A DNA stretch of 64,000 nt from contig NZ_LR134338.1 of the NCBI RefSeq assembly GCF_900637055.1, positions 1,094,501-1,158,500 of the forward strand. The letters are read 5' to 3'. Numbering within the stretch: position 1 is the stretch's first letter; each line of letters starts with the position of its first letter. The translations under genes were made by a program, and so were the position numbers. Origin of the DNA: Brevibacillus brevis. GTDB lineage: Bacteria; Bacillota; Bacilli; Brevibacillales; Brevibacillaceae. The notes under the pieces were generated by a model. That model had not been told where the DNA came from. It searched no databases and was given only the letters and a program-made list of their open reading frames with translations. This document shows positions 24,135-32,565 of this stretch, piece after piece.

Positions 24135-25100
24135 ATGGTAGATGTGGTTGCATGTGGCGAGTTATTAATTGATTTTACACCTGTACAGCAGAAGGAAAAG
24201 CCGGGCAGCGTTGCATTTAAGCAAAACCCTGGAGGAGCGCCTGCCAATGTACTTGCCGCCCTGTCGCGCTTTGGGAAGCGGACTTCCTTTATCGGTGCGG
24301 TGGGAAACGATGTGTTCGGGCGTTTTTTGCAACAGACCTTGATCCGACAGAATATTGGCACAGAAGGGCTCGTACTCACGGAGGAAGCGCCTACGACATT
24401 GGCTTTTGTCCATCTCGATGAGACAGGCGATCGTTCTTTTCACTTTTACCGCAATCCGGGTGCAGACATTATGCTGCGGGAGCAAGACGTGAACGAGGCG
24501 TTGATTGCACAGGCTGCCATTTTTCATTTCGGTACGTTGTCCTTGACGCATGAGCCAGCCAGATCAGCAACCTGGAAAGCCGTCGAGTACGCGAAAAAGC
24601 ATCAGCGGCTCCTTTCATTTGACCCGAATATTCGAGCGTCCTTATGGGGGAATCTGGAGGAAGCGAAGGCTATGGCCCTCAAAGGAGTGGCGCAGGCTGA
24701 TATTGTCAAGCTGTCCGAGGAAGAGCTGGCTTTTCTCATGGGGAGCGAGGATGTCGTGGAAGCGACAGCGTGGATGCTTGCGCAATATGATCTGCAGGCT
24801 GTTTTTGTCACGCTGGGGGAAAAGGGGTGTTTTTACCGCACACGAAATCGATTCGGTACAGTCGGTGGCTTTCAAGTAACCGCGATCGACACGACTGGAG
24901 CGGGAGACGCGTTTGTGGGCGCACTGCTCTATCAGCTTCTTGAGGCGGGGGAAAGTATGCTGGATATCCCACAAGCCGCATTAGAGGACATGGTGCGCTT
25001 TGCCAATGCGGCAGGTGCGCTAACAACAACACGGACGGGCGCCATTCCCGCCCTGCCGACGCTGTCTGAGGTCAAAAGCTTCATGGAAGCAGCACGGTAG
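24135..25100 (+). CDS. PfkB-family sugar kinase (fructokinase-like)
   Basis: 321 residues from ATG 24135 after GGAGGAAAT (the open frame extends left without a ribosome site). Starts with ACGELLIDF, has the substrate loop QNPGGAPANVLAALSRFG (about 32-50) and the ATP/anion-hole signature DTTGAGDAFVGALLY (catalytic Asp about 257). Phosphorylates a sugar in the cytoplasm, fructose most likely by similarity. Twelve bases before the AEC transporter, so likely co-transcribed with it. Confidence 0.85.
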   Translation: MVDVVACGELLIDFTPVQQKEKPGSVAFKQNPGGAPANVLAALSRFGKRTSFIGAVGNDVFGRFLQQTLIRQNIGTEGLVLTEEAPTTLAFVHLDETGDRSFHFYRNPGADIMLREQDVNEALIAQAAIFHFGTLSLTHEPARSATWKAVEYAKKHQRLLSFDPNIRASLWGNLEEAKAMALKGVAQADIVKLSEEELAFLMGSEDVVEATAWMLAQYDLQAVFVTLGEKGCFYRTRNRFGTVGGFQVTAIDTTGAGDAFVGALLYQLLEAGESMLDIPQAALEDMVRFANAAGALTTTRTGAIPALPTLSEVKSFMEAAR

Positions 25101-25112
25101 GAGGGAAGAGTC

Positions 25113-26006
25113 ATGATATTTGTGGAAGTCATCCTGCCTGTCCTGCTCATTTTTCTTAGCGGCTATATTTTGCAGCGCATTTTCAAAATGGATTTGAAGC
25201 CGATCTCTTCTTTGGCGATTTACATCTTGTCGACGGCGCTCGTCTTTCGTACCTTTTACAAAACAGAGCTCGACTTGCAATTATTTTATATCGTCGTGAT
25301 TTCGCTGCTCTTGCTGGCTGCTCTCGTTGTGATCACGCAGTTGACGGCACGATTGTTCAAATACGACAAGCAACAGGAAAGCGCGCTGATGCTCGCGACC
25401 GCCTTCATGAACAGTGGCAACTACGGGACGCCGATTATTTTGTTCGCCTTCGGAGAGGCTGGCTTTACGTATGCGGTGCAAATCATGGTTTTCCACTCGA
25501 TCATGATGGGCGTATTCGGTGTGTATTTTGCCTCCAGAGGCGGGAATGGAATGGGGACGGCTATCAAGGCGATCTTCAAGCAGCCGTCCAATTACGCTGT
25601 GGTTCTCGCGATTTTGCTGCAACAACTGCAAATCGTCATCCCGCAAAGCTACTACCAAGCGATTGATCTCGTTGCACAGGCGGCGATTCCAGTTGTGATG
25701 CTCATTTTGGGCATGCAGCTCGCCAATGTATCTACGAAAGCGCTAGAGTGGCAGGGACTCAGTGCTGCGAGTGTCATTCGGCTGGTGGCGTCACCACTTT
25801 TGGCGTACTTCATCTGTCTGTTATTCCCGATTGATCCGCTGCTGCAAAAGGTGCTGGTCGTTCTGGCAGCCATGCCTTCTGCCGCAACCACTGCGATTTA
25901 TGCGATCCAATTCAATATGCGACCACAATTCGTCTCTAGCAGCGTGTTGGTTACGACGGTTATCAGTATAGGTACATTAACGTTTTTGCTGAACATTCTG
26001 CACTAG
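25113..26006 (+). CDS. AEC (auxin efflux carrier) family transporter
   Basis: 297 residues with about ten helices in two inverted halves; the conserved crossover region reads NSGNYGTPIILFAFGEAG (about 100-117). Family members export or exchange small organic acids such as malate or malonate. AGGAGGG upstream, twelve bases after the sugar kinase. Substrate unknown. Confidence 0.8.
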   Translation: MIFVEVILPVLLIFLSGYILQRIFKMDLKPISSLAIYILSTALVFRTFYKTELDLQLFYIVVISLLLLAALVVITQLTARLFKYDKQQESALMLATAFMNSGNYGTPIILFAFGEAGFTYAVQIMVFHSIMMGVFGVYFASRGGNGMGTAIKAIFKQPSNYAVVLAILLQQLQIVIPQSYYQAIDLVAQAAIPVVMLILGMQLANVSTKALEWQGLSAASVIRLVASPLLAYFICLLFPIDPLLQKVLVVLAAMPSAATTAIYAIQFNMRPQFVSSSVLVTTVISIGTLTFLLNILH

Positions 26007-26035
26007 TCCTGACATAGGCAAGGGAGGAAGAAAAC

Positions 26036-26812
26036 ATGAATAAGACTGAGGTATTGCAGCTTTTTGACAAAGAGATGAGAGTGGAAATCACCTATCCGCC
26101 ACTTCGACGGGAGGAGACAGAACACCTTGTTCGCCACGTCTCGCCAACCCCGGATGATTCAGGAGTGGTCTTGTTTTCCAGGCTGTATGAAGAAAATGCA
26201 GAGGAAGTGATCAAGCAGGAACTTGCCTATTTCTCAAGTCTTCAGCAGTCCTTTGAGTGGAAGCTGTTTGATTATGATCAACCGGCTAATTTGCTTGAGA
26301 GGCTGAAAGGCCATGGTTTTACAGTTGATGAGGAGGAGGCGCTGCTTGTGTTGGAGGTGGCGCAGGCAGAGGAGTTGCGAAGCCTTGTCATTCCGCCAGA
26401 GATACGGCAAATCACAGACTCGGCGGGCATTGATGATATCATGCAGCTGAAGGAGCAGCTATGGGGCAGTGTCAATGCGGAGCTTGCTGCGAGATTAAAA
26501 CGGGATTTGGCGGAAGATCCTGAGCACCTGCTCGTGTACGCTGCGTACAGTGGCGATCAGGCAGTGAGTGCAGCTTGGATGTATTTGCATGAGAATACGT
26601 CCTTCGGCAGTCTGTGGGGAGGCTCTACTTTGCCTGACTTCCGAAATAAAGGCTATTATACGGCCCTCGTGGCAGTACGGGTACAAGCAGCACAGGAACG
26701 CGGGTATCCGCTGTTGATGGTGGATGCAAGTCCGATGAGTCGACCGATTTTGGAGAAAAAAGGCTTTGAATTTCTCGCCTATTCTTATCCTTGTTTTTAT
26801 GAGTATAAATAG
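26036..26812 (+). CDS. GNAT-family acetyltransferase
   Basis: 258 residues. The GNAT core is C-terminal (about 130-255), with GGSTLPDFRNKGYYTALV as the acetyl-CoA loop and SRPILEKKGFEFL as the last motif. The N-terminal part (1-120) is the helper domain seen in double-GNAT relatives. Ribosome site GGGAGGAAG. Target unknown. Confidence 0.78.
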   Translation: MNKTEVLQLFDKEMRVEITYPPLRREETEHLVRHVSPTPDDSGVVLFSRLYEENAEEVIKQELAYFSSLQQSFEWKLFDYDQPANLLERLKGHGFTVDEEEALLVLEVAQAEELRSLVIPPEIRQITDSAGIDDIMQLKEQLWGSVNAELAARLKRDLAEDPEHLLVYAAYSGDQAVSAAWMYLHENTSFGSLWGGSTLPDFRNKGYYTALVAVRVQAAQERGYPLLMVDASPMSRPILEKKGFEFLAYSYPCFYEYK

Positions 26813-26824
26813 TATCGTGAAAAA

Positions 26825-26856
26825 GAAAGCTGCCCAATGCTCTGAGGGGCAGCTTT
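26825..26856 (+). terminator. Rho-independent terminator
   Basis: AAAGCTGCCC pairs with GGGGCAGCTTTT across a ten-base loop, just after the GNAT gene. Confidence 0.82.
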
Positions 26857-26889
26857 TGTAGTTGCAGATAGTCGCCTGTGTAACTATTA

Positions 26890-26904
26890 TGAGAATAAGA
26901 ATCA
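26890..26904. promoter_or_regulatory. Candidate Fur box
   Basis: TGAGAATAAGAATCA matches the 7-1-7 Fur box TGATAATnATTATCA at 11 of 14 fixed positions, 42 bp before the PchR-like gene. Confidence 0.45.
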
Positions 26905-26946
26905 TTTGCAAAAATATCCTACATATGGTTAGGCAGGGAGAAGGTC

Positions 26947-27930
26947 ATGGATCAAGCATCTGTACATTCCATATACGATAGCTATATCAATGCATTGCCC
27001 TCTACAAAAAGTGATCGCATTGTGTCCGAAGCGAATCGGTATACACTGACGAATAGTGATGGCTACCTTCGGAGAGTGATTCCTCGACCGGGATTGGAGC
27101 TGGTCGAATCCAGCTATTCCCTTCAGGAAAACCGCGTCATGAATTTACAGTCGCAGGCAGCCATGGTTGAGCTCAGCTTTTGTTTGGAGGGGAGCGGGGA
27201 GTTCGTCGTTTCGGGAAGTCAGCACGAGTTTTTGCCTGGGAGCTGCTCCCTTCAATTGATGAACGACTTTCATGCGCATTTTATGTACCGGGCGGATGTT
27301 CCTCATCGATCTGTCGGGATCGGTATTTCCGTGGAGCAATTTAATGATTGGGTGGCTGAGAGCGATGTGGGAGCAGCGTATTCATTTCAAGGGCTGCTTG
27401 GCAATCAAGCCTATCGTCTGTTTCGGATGCCGTTGCAACCGAATATGGCTCGGATGCTCCAGCAGTTGAACGATTTTTCATCCTCTCATCTGAAGCTGCG
27501 TAGATTGCATACGGAAGGCAAGATTCTGGAGATTGTGTCGTCGGCGCTGGATACGTTTTTGTTCGAGCGGGAAGAGAATCGACCAAGGACACAGTTATCT
27601 CGGAGTGATCGGGAAAAGATTCACAACGCCCGTGACATTCTACTCGAAAATATGGAGTCTCCGCCTTCTCTGATCGAACTGGCGCGTATGGCACAGCTCA
27701 ATGAATACAAGCTGAAGATCGGCTTCAAAGAAGAGTTCGGGACGAGTGTATTTGCCTATTTGCGGGAAAGGCGTTTGGAAAAAGCGCTTGGATTGCTGCG
27801 GGAGGGCAATCTGAATGTCAGTGAGGTTGCACTCATCGTGGGATTCTCCAACTTCAGTCATTTCTCCGAGGCGTTTCGCAAGCAGTATGGACTCAATCCT
27901 TCCGAAGTGAAGCGGGGAAGATTTTGTTAG
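26947..27930 (+). CDS. AraC-family regulator, PchR-like
   Basis: 327 residues: an N-terminal sensing domain (about 1-200) of the type found in siderophore-responsive PchR proteins, and two HTH motifs (about 225-325; LARMAQLNEYKLKIGFKEEFG and VSEVALIVGFSNFSHFSEAF). PchR proteins activate siderophore synthesis or uptake when bound to ferric siderophore. A candidate Fur box precedes it. No transport gene is adjacent, so it acts elsewhere. The stop overlaps the stop of the convergent lipoprotein gene. Confidence 0.8.
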   Translation: MDQASVHSIYDSYINALPSTKSDRIVSEANRYTLTNSDGYLRRVIPRPGLELVESSYSLQENRVMNLQSQAAMVELSFCLEGSGEFVVSGSQHEFLPGSCSLQLMNDFHAHFMYRADVPHRSVGIGISVEQFNDWVAESDVGAAYSFQGLLGNQAYRLFRMPLQPNMARMLQQLNDFSSSHLKLRRLHTEGKILEIVSSALDTFLFEREENRPRTQLSRSDREKIHNARDILLENMESPPSLIELARMAQLNEYKLKIGFKEEFGTSVFAYLRERRLEKALGLLREGNLNVSEVALIVGFSNFSHFSEAFRKQYGLNPSEVKRGRFC

Positions 27931-28256
27931 TTAGACGCTGCTTCCTGTGGATTGAAAGGTGACTCTTCTACAACAGGCACATGGTTATCAGGCATGGGCC
28001 TTACTGTTAACTCATACACTTTCTTGTTTTTGACATCGTGGACTCTCGTAAAATACCGATTCATCCCGTAACGAAATGATGGCATGTCAGCCTTCAAATC
28101 TTCTAAAGGAATGTTATATTTTTGATGGATGTAAGCAATCGCATCTTGGTTCGTTTGTATCCTGCCTGATATGGTCCCGAAGAACTCCGTACATCCTCCT
28201 ACAACAACAGGAATGGACATGATCAGGAGGGCATAGGTTAATGCGCGTTTGGCCAT
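27927..28256 (-). CDS. Small lipoprotein, function unknown
   Basis: 109 residues with a lipoprotein signal ending VVVGGC (Cys about 22), then a short soluble domain with QDAIAYIHQKYNIPLEDL and FTRVHDVKNKKVYELTV. Its stop shares bases with the stop of the convergent AraC gene (TTAG at 27927-27930). No family assigned. Confidence 0.6.
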   Translation of the reverse strand: MAKRALTYALLIMSIPVVVGGCTEFFGTISGRIQTNQDAIAYIHQKYNIPLEDLKADMPSFRYGMNRYFTRVHDVKNKKVYELTVRPMPDNHVPVVEESPFNPQEAASN

Positions 28257-28346
28257 AATTGTGCTTCACTCCGTTTCCTCTCATCTAGCGATTCAACGAT
28301 CACGTATAGTAAAATGATACAAAAAAAGGAACAGAAGGTGTAAGCG

Positions 28347-28625
28347 ATGTGCCGAAACATCAAAACCTTGTTCAACTTCGACCCACCCGCGACAGAAGAT
28401 GAGATTCAAGCAGCAGCCCTGCAATTCGTGCGAAAGCTCTCGGGCTTCAACACGCCTTCGAAGGCCAATGAAGAGGCTTTTCACCGCGCGGTCCAAGAGG
28501 TCTCCGTTGTTGCGAAAAATCTCTTGGATTCGCTGGTGACGAATGCAGAGCCACGCAATCGAGAAGTCGAAATCGAGCGTGCTCGCGCGAGAAATGCCAA
28601 ACGGTTTGGCACGACAGAGCAGTGA
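28347..28625 (+). CDS. DUF2277 protein
   Basis: 92 residues starting MCRNIKTLFNFDPPATEDEI, the conserved N-terminus of DUF2277, followed by a helical body (LQFVRKLSGF). Widely found in bacteria; function unknown. Ribosome site GAAGGTG and own terminator. Confidence 0.85.
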   Translation: MCRNIKTLFNFDPPATEDEIQAAALQFVRKLSGFNTPSKANEEAFHRAVQEVSVVAKNLLDSLVTNAEPRNREVEIERARARNAKRFGTTEQ

Positions 28626-28652
28626 GACGATGAAGACAAGCAGTCTATTCTA

Positions 28653-28688
28653 GGGGCAGTCCATTAAGGCAACTGCCCATTTTTATTT
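28653..28688 (+). terminator. Rho-independent terminator
   Basis: GGGGCAGT pairs with ACTGCCC, followed by ATTTTTATTTT. Confidence 0.8.
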
Positions 28689-28715
28689 TGCGAGAAATGA
28701 ATACGGGGTGAGCCT

Positions 28716-28952
28716 ATGGAGCGGCTAAATGAGTTGAACGATTTGCTAAACAAATTGGAGGAGCGACATATCTTTTATCGCTTGAGTAAAATAAGGAGTG
28801 AAAGCATCATGATCGAGGTAGCTGTCCCTGGTCAAAGATGGGAGATCGAGATTATGGAGGACGGTACGATAGAGATCGAAAAATTTATAAGTGACGGTGA
28901 TAGGTACGACGAGAAGGAGTTGGATGTGCTGTTTCGAGACTTTTCCGATTAA
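28716..28952 (+). CDS. Small acidic hypothetical protein
   Basis: 78 residues, strongly acidic (many Glu/Asp), with an N-terminal helix (NELNDLLNKLEERHI) and a strand region (MIEVAVPGQRWEIEIMEDG). Ends in KELDVLFRDFSD. It resembles small immunity-type proteins in size and charge, but there is no partner toxin gene here. Function unknown. Confidence 0.6.
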   Translation: MERLNELNDLLNKLEERHIFYRLSKIRSESIMIEVAVPGQRWEIEIMEDGTIEIEKFISDGDRYDEKELDVLFRDFSD

Positions 28953-28991
28953 TTTTGGATGACAGTTGTTTTGTATCAGAAATTTCAGTAT

Positions 28992-29011
28992 CTTATCATC
29001 GCCTTATGAGA
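28992..29011 (+). promoter_or_regulatory. 20-bp element shared with the PBP promoter, copy 1
   Basis: CTTATCATCGCCTTATGAGA, 42 bases upstream of a TAATATCGT block at 29053 that may be the -10. The copy before the PBP gene matches at 18 of 20 bases. Confidence 0.55.
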
Positions 29012-29086
29012 TGATTTATCATTTCGCTACTATGTCTCTCTCTTGCAAATTATAATATCGTAGAGTGCAAAGGGGAGAGGATCATC

Positions 29087-29416
29087 ATGGAAAAGGTAAA
29101 CATCGCACAACATTTATCACGCTTGCAAGATTCCTGGGGCTCTCTGGTTGTCGGAGAGATGAATGATACGTCTATTAAGCTAGAGAAGCTGCAAGGTGAG
29201 TATCCTTGGCAACAAAATGACCAGAAAGATGAACTGCTGTTTGTCGTCAAAGGAAGAGTGTTGATGATGTACCACGAGCGTAATATATGGGTGGAAGCCG
29301 GAGAGTTTATCATTGTGCCAAAGGGAGTTTCCTACAAATTGTTTATCCCGAATGGAGATTGTCATCTACTGGCGATTGAACCGAAACAATTCGCTGCTCT
29401 CAAGCGCTGCTCCTAA
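29087..29416 (+). CDS. Single-domain cupin protein
   Basis: 109 residues forming one cupin barrel: DELLFVVKGRVLMMYHERN (motif 1, with Glu but not the full His-His pair) and GEFIIVPKGVSYKLF (motif 2). The incomplete metal-ligand set suggests a binding or sensing role rather than an enzyme. GGGGAGAGG upstream. Its promoter shares a box with the PBP operon promoter 1.4 kb downstream. Confidence 0.75.
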   Translation: MEKVNIAQHLSRLQDSWGSLVVGEMNDTSIKLEKLQGEYPWQQNDQKDELLFVVKGRVLMMYHERNIWVEAGEFIIVPKGVSYKLFIPNGDCHLLAIEPKQFAALKRCS

Positions 29417-29473
29417 GACACGATCAACATAGAAAATCGAGCGCTATTCGTTTGTCGGATAGCGATGATATAG

Positions 29474-29525
29474 AGCTGTCAATCGACCGGTCACTTTTGT
29501 TGTCTGGACAATTGGCGGCTTTTTT
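29474..29525 (+). terminator. Terminator after the cupin gene
   Basis: AGCTGTCAAT pairs with ATTGGCGGCT (two wobbles), with a GACCGGTC palindrome inside the loop, followed by six T. Confidence 0.55.
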
Positions 29526-29576
29526 GCTATTAATTATGTTTAAAACTTTTTGACCTTCCACTAAAAGAAAAAAGTA

Positions 29577-29608
29577 TTGACTTATGCGTAATTTATTATG
29601 TAATAAAT
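29577..29608 (+). promoter_or_regulatory. Promoter and palindromic operator of the FHA regulator gene
   Basis: -35 TTGACT (29577-29582) and -10 TGTAAT (29599-29604), 16 apart. A perfect palindrome ATTTATTATGTAATAAAT (29591-29608) covers the -10, suggesting repression, perhaps autoregulation. Confidence 0.5.
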
Positions 29609-29640
29609 ACTGATAGCTCCAACTCTTTTCGAGGTGATGA

Positions 29641-30333
29641 ATGTTGGACGACGGCATATATGTATTGATCAAAAAAGGAGACCCCGAGCAGCTTCAAAAG
29701 CGTCAGTTTCTACATAAGGAAGAGTGTACAATTGGAAGACGGGGCAATCAATTACAACCAGACATTGCTTTTTCCAGTCCGTATATATCCAGAAGGCATG
29801 CAGTGATACGGAAAATCAATAACCAATATACGATTTCTGATTTGCAAAGCAAGCATGGGACAGAAGTAAACGGAATGCCGATACAGCAAGCACCGCATTT
29901 TCTTTATCACGGTGATCATATTACGCTGGCAAAAGGCGTGGTTGAGATGATATTTTTCGCAGAGGGCAGCGAGATGGATGTGACGAGGGAGTTCTCATTC
30001 CCTTTGACGAATCCAAAAGAAACCACCTCCACTTCCGGCTTGGTCATCAATCTGGAACGCAGAGAAATACGTCTCGATGGCGCGAGAATCCATTTGACCG
30101 GAAAAGATATGGACTTGCTCATGCTTTTGTACCAACGTACGAATCAGGCGGTCAGCTATGAGGAAATCATGGTACTCGTCTGGCCGGAGCGGTTGCTGAA
30201 TACGGAGAGCAGCGTCCCGGATGTTGGCCGAGCGGAGATCAACGCGCTCGTTTATCGCTTGCGTAAGCGGCTGGGCAGATATGGCGAGAACGTCACCACG
30301 ATTCCGCGCTTTGGTTACATGTGGGAAGAATAG
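29641..30333 (+). CDS. FHA-domain plus OmpR-type winged-helix regulator
   Basis: 230 residues. N-terminal FHA domain (about 8-105) with GRRGNQLQPDIAFSSPYISRRHA and GTEVNGMPI, the phosphothreonine-binding loops. C-terminal DNA-binding domain of the Trans_reg_C type (about 140-230) with ALVYRLRKRLG and the IPRFGYMWEE wing. There is no receiver domain, so input probably comes from a Ser/Thr kinase rather than a histidine kinase. It lies between a cupin gene and two PBP genes that share a promoter element and has its own terminator. Direct control of those genes is inferred. Confidence 0.85.
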   Translation: MLDDGIYVLIKKGDPEQLQKRQFLHKEECTIGRRGNQLQPDIAFSSPYISRRHAVIRKINNQYTISDLQSKHGTEVNGMPIQQAPHFLYHGDHITLAKGVVEMIFFAEGSEMDVTREFSFPLTNPKETTSTSGLVINLERREIRLDGARIHLTGKDMDLLMLLYQRTNQAVSYEEIMVLVWPERLLNTESSVPDVGRAEINALVYRLRKRLGRYGENVTTIPRFGYMWEE

Positions 30334-30348
30334 TAAGCAGTACGACAG

Positions 30349-30377
30349 ACACAGGATGAATTTCCTGTGTTTTTTTG
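30349..30377 (+). terminator. Terminator of the FHA regulator gene
   Basis: ACACAGGA pairs with TCCTGTGT, followed by eight T. Confidence 0.82.
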
Positions 30378-30399
30378 CATTTGATGTAACTATCTGACA

Positions 30400-30419
30400 C
30401 TTATCATCGTCCTATGAGA
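30400..30419 (+). promoter_or_regulatory. 20-bp element shared with the cupin promoter, copy 2
   Basis: CTTATCATCGTCCTATGAGA. A TAATATCGT block follows at 30471, ten bases (one helical turn) further away than in copy 1. An alternative promoter TTGTCA-16-TATTAT lies between (30432-30459). Confidence 0.55.
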
Positions 30420-30502
30420 ATAGTCTCATCTTGTCATCATCTTTTTTCCATATATTATGGTATCCGACTGTAATATCGTGTGGGAGGGAAGGTGAATGAC
30501 TA

Positions 30503-32554
30503 GTGAAAAAGACATGGTTGGTATTTTGGACGGTTTTTGTCGTTGTTCTTTCAGGGTTTTTCTATCTTTTCTGGGACTTTTGGAAGGACACCACGCGGTC
30601 GGATGGCGAGAGGGCAAAGGCAGCATTCACCACTTATACGACAAAGTGGGGAGAACAGAAATTCTCTGACATGTATGAGCAGCTTTCTTTACATACAAAA
30701 AAGACCATCAGCAAAGAAGAATTCGTTTCGCGTTACCAAAACATTTACGGAGGAATCGAGGCCAAAGCGGTTGCGGTCGAGCCGATGTACAATGGCGACG
30801 TCATGCCGGGTGAGGATGGGCAGATCAACTTTCATTATCGGCTGACGATGGAAACATTCGTCGAACCGATTTCCTTTACAGGGAAAGCAACGCTTGTCAA
30901 AGAAACGCAGAACGACTTGGAGGACTGGTACATTCATTGGAATCCTTCTTTTATTTTTCCAGAAATGAAAGAAGGGGACAAAGTAAGAGCTAATACAGTG
31001 TATCCCAGACGAGGTGAAATCACGGATCGGGCAGGGCGTCCATTGGCAACAGAGCGTGTCGTGGTAGATATCGGGATAAATCCGGGAGAATGGAGCCAGG
31101 CTTCACAGACCGGGAAAATGGAGGTCAGCAAGCTTTTGCAAATTCCGTTAGATGACCTCACCTCGAAGGTCCAAGCTACGACAAGCAAGTCGGCCAAGTA
31201 TATCCGGATCGCCACGCTGCCGCAGGACGATGCACGCATCAAACCATTGGAAAAAACAGAAGGGCTCACATTGCACAAAAAGAAAGTCCGCTACTATCCC
31301 TATCAGGACGCGACAGCCCATCTGGTTGGCTATGTAGGAGCGATCAATCAGGAAGAGTACGAGAAGCGAAAGGATCAGGGCTATAAAACGTCCGATGTGA
31401 TTGGAAAATCAGGACTGGAACAGATTTTTGAAGAGCAGCTAAGAGGGAGGGCAGGTGGGCGTATCGTCATCACGGAAGCAGATGGAACGGAAAAAAAGAC
31501 CGTGGCGGAACGCTCCGCCAAGCATGGACAGCCTCTGGCATTAACCATAGATGCTGAAGTACAGCAGACGATTTACCAGGAGCTGAAAAACGAAGCAGGC
31601 ACGGCTGCGGCGATCTCACCAAAGACCGGGGAAATCTTGGCCCTCGTCAATTCGCCGTCCTTTGATCCGAATGCGTTTGTGCTTGGGATGTCGGCTGCAG
31701 AGTGGAAGCAATTGAATGAAAACCCGCAAAAGCCGCTTCTCAATCGATTCGCGCGCGGGTTTGCGCCGGGCTCTACCTTCAAGCCGATTACGGCAGCAAT
31801 TGGACTTGAGTCAGGCGCAATTACCCCTGCGGACAGTATCCATGTCCGCGGACTGCATTGGCAAAAGGATGCGTCTTGGGGTGGGTACGAGGTAACGCGG
31901 GTCAGCGATTACGGGGGACCTGTCAATTTGGAAAAAGCATTGGTGTACTCCGACAATATTTATTTTGCAAAAGCGGCACTCTCCATGGGGGAGGAGCAAT
32001 TCGTGAAAAAGAGCGAGCTGTTTGGATTCCATGAAGCTCTCCCGATTCCATATCCACTGGACAAGTCGAAGCTGTATAACGACGGTTTCAAAAACGAGAT
32101 TCAATTGGCAGACTCCGGATACGGTCAGGGCGAGGTAACGATGACACCGCTTCACCTCGCGTTGGTGTACAGCGCTTTTGCAAATGACGGGAGTATCGTC
32201 TATCCATCACTAGTGCAGGAAGACAAAAAAGGCGGGTATTGGAAGACAAATGTCATACCTGCCGATGTGGCGAGCACGGTGAAGCAGCATTTGATAAAGG
32301 TCATGGAAGACCCGCGCGGCACAGGACGAGGAGCGCGTGTGCCTGGTATTCGCATGGCGGGCAAGACTGGAACAGCTGAGCTGAAACAGAAAAAGGGCGA
32401 GCTCGGAGTGGAAAACGGATGGTACGCCGTTTTTAATGCAGATGATCCGCGTTTGCTGGTTACCATGATGATCGAAGATGTCCGTGGTCGGGGTGGCAGT
32501 CACGTACTCGATGCACGTATCAAACGGATTTTCACGAAGGTACTGAAAGAGTAG
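30503..32554 (+). CDS. Class B penicillin-binding protein with MecA-like N-terminal domain
   Basis: 683 residues from GTG 30503. One N-terminal anchor helix (about 4-24), an NTF2-like/MecA N-terminal domain (about 32-150), a PBP dimerisation domain (about 155-330) and a transpeptidase domain with S424-TFK, S483-DN and K621-TGT. This layout is that of B. subtilis PbpC (PBP3) and staphylococcal PBP2a, which have low beta-lactam affinity. It cross-links peptidoglycan outside the membrane. Eleven bases before a second class B PBP. Resistance is a possibility inferred from architecture only. Confidence 0.88.
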   Translation: MKKTWLVFWTVFVVVLSGFFYLFWDFWKDTTRSDGERAKAAFTTYTTKWGEQKFSDMYEQLSLHTKKTISKEEFVSRYQNIYGGIEAKAVAVEPMYNGDVMPGEDGQINFHYRLTMETFVEPISFTGKATLVKETQNDLEDWYIHWNPSFIFPEMKEGDKVRANTVYPRRGEITDRAGRPLATERVVVDIGINPGEWSQASQTGKMEVSKLLQIPLDDLTSKVQATTSKSAKYIRIATLPQDDARIKPLEKTEGLTLHKKKVRYYPYQDATAHLVGYVGAINQEEYEKRKDQGYKTSDVIGKSGLEQIFEEQLRGRAGGRIVITEADGTEKKTVAERSAKHGQPLALTIDAEVQQTIYQELKNEAGTAAAISPKTGEILALVNSPSFDPNAFVLGMSAAEWKQLNENPQKPLLNRFARGFAPGSTFKPITAAIGLESGAITPADSIHVRGLHWQKDASWGGYEVTRVSDYGGPVNLEKALVYSDNIYFAKAALSMGEEQFVKKSELFGFHEALPIPYPLDKSKLYNDGFKNEIQLADSGYGQGEVTMTPLHLALVYSAFANDGSIVYPSLVQEDKKGGYWKTNVIPADVASTVKQHLIKVMEDPRGTGRGARVPGIRMAGKTGTAELKQKKGELGVENGWYAVFNADDPRLLVTMMIEDVRGRGGSHVLDARIKRIFTKVLKE

Positions 32555-32565
32555 GGAGAGCAAGG

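Noticed and set aside
29051..29062. ECF/SigW-type promoter ending in CGTA before the cupin gene
   Set aside because: No TGAAAC -35 at the required spacing, and the second copy of the block lacks CGTA.
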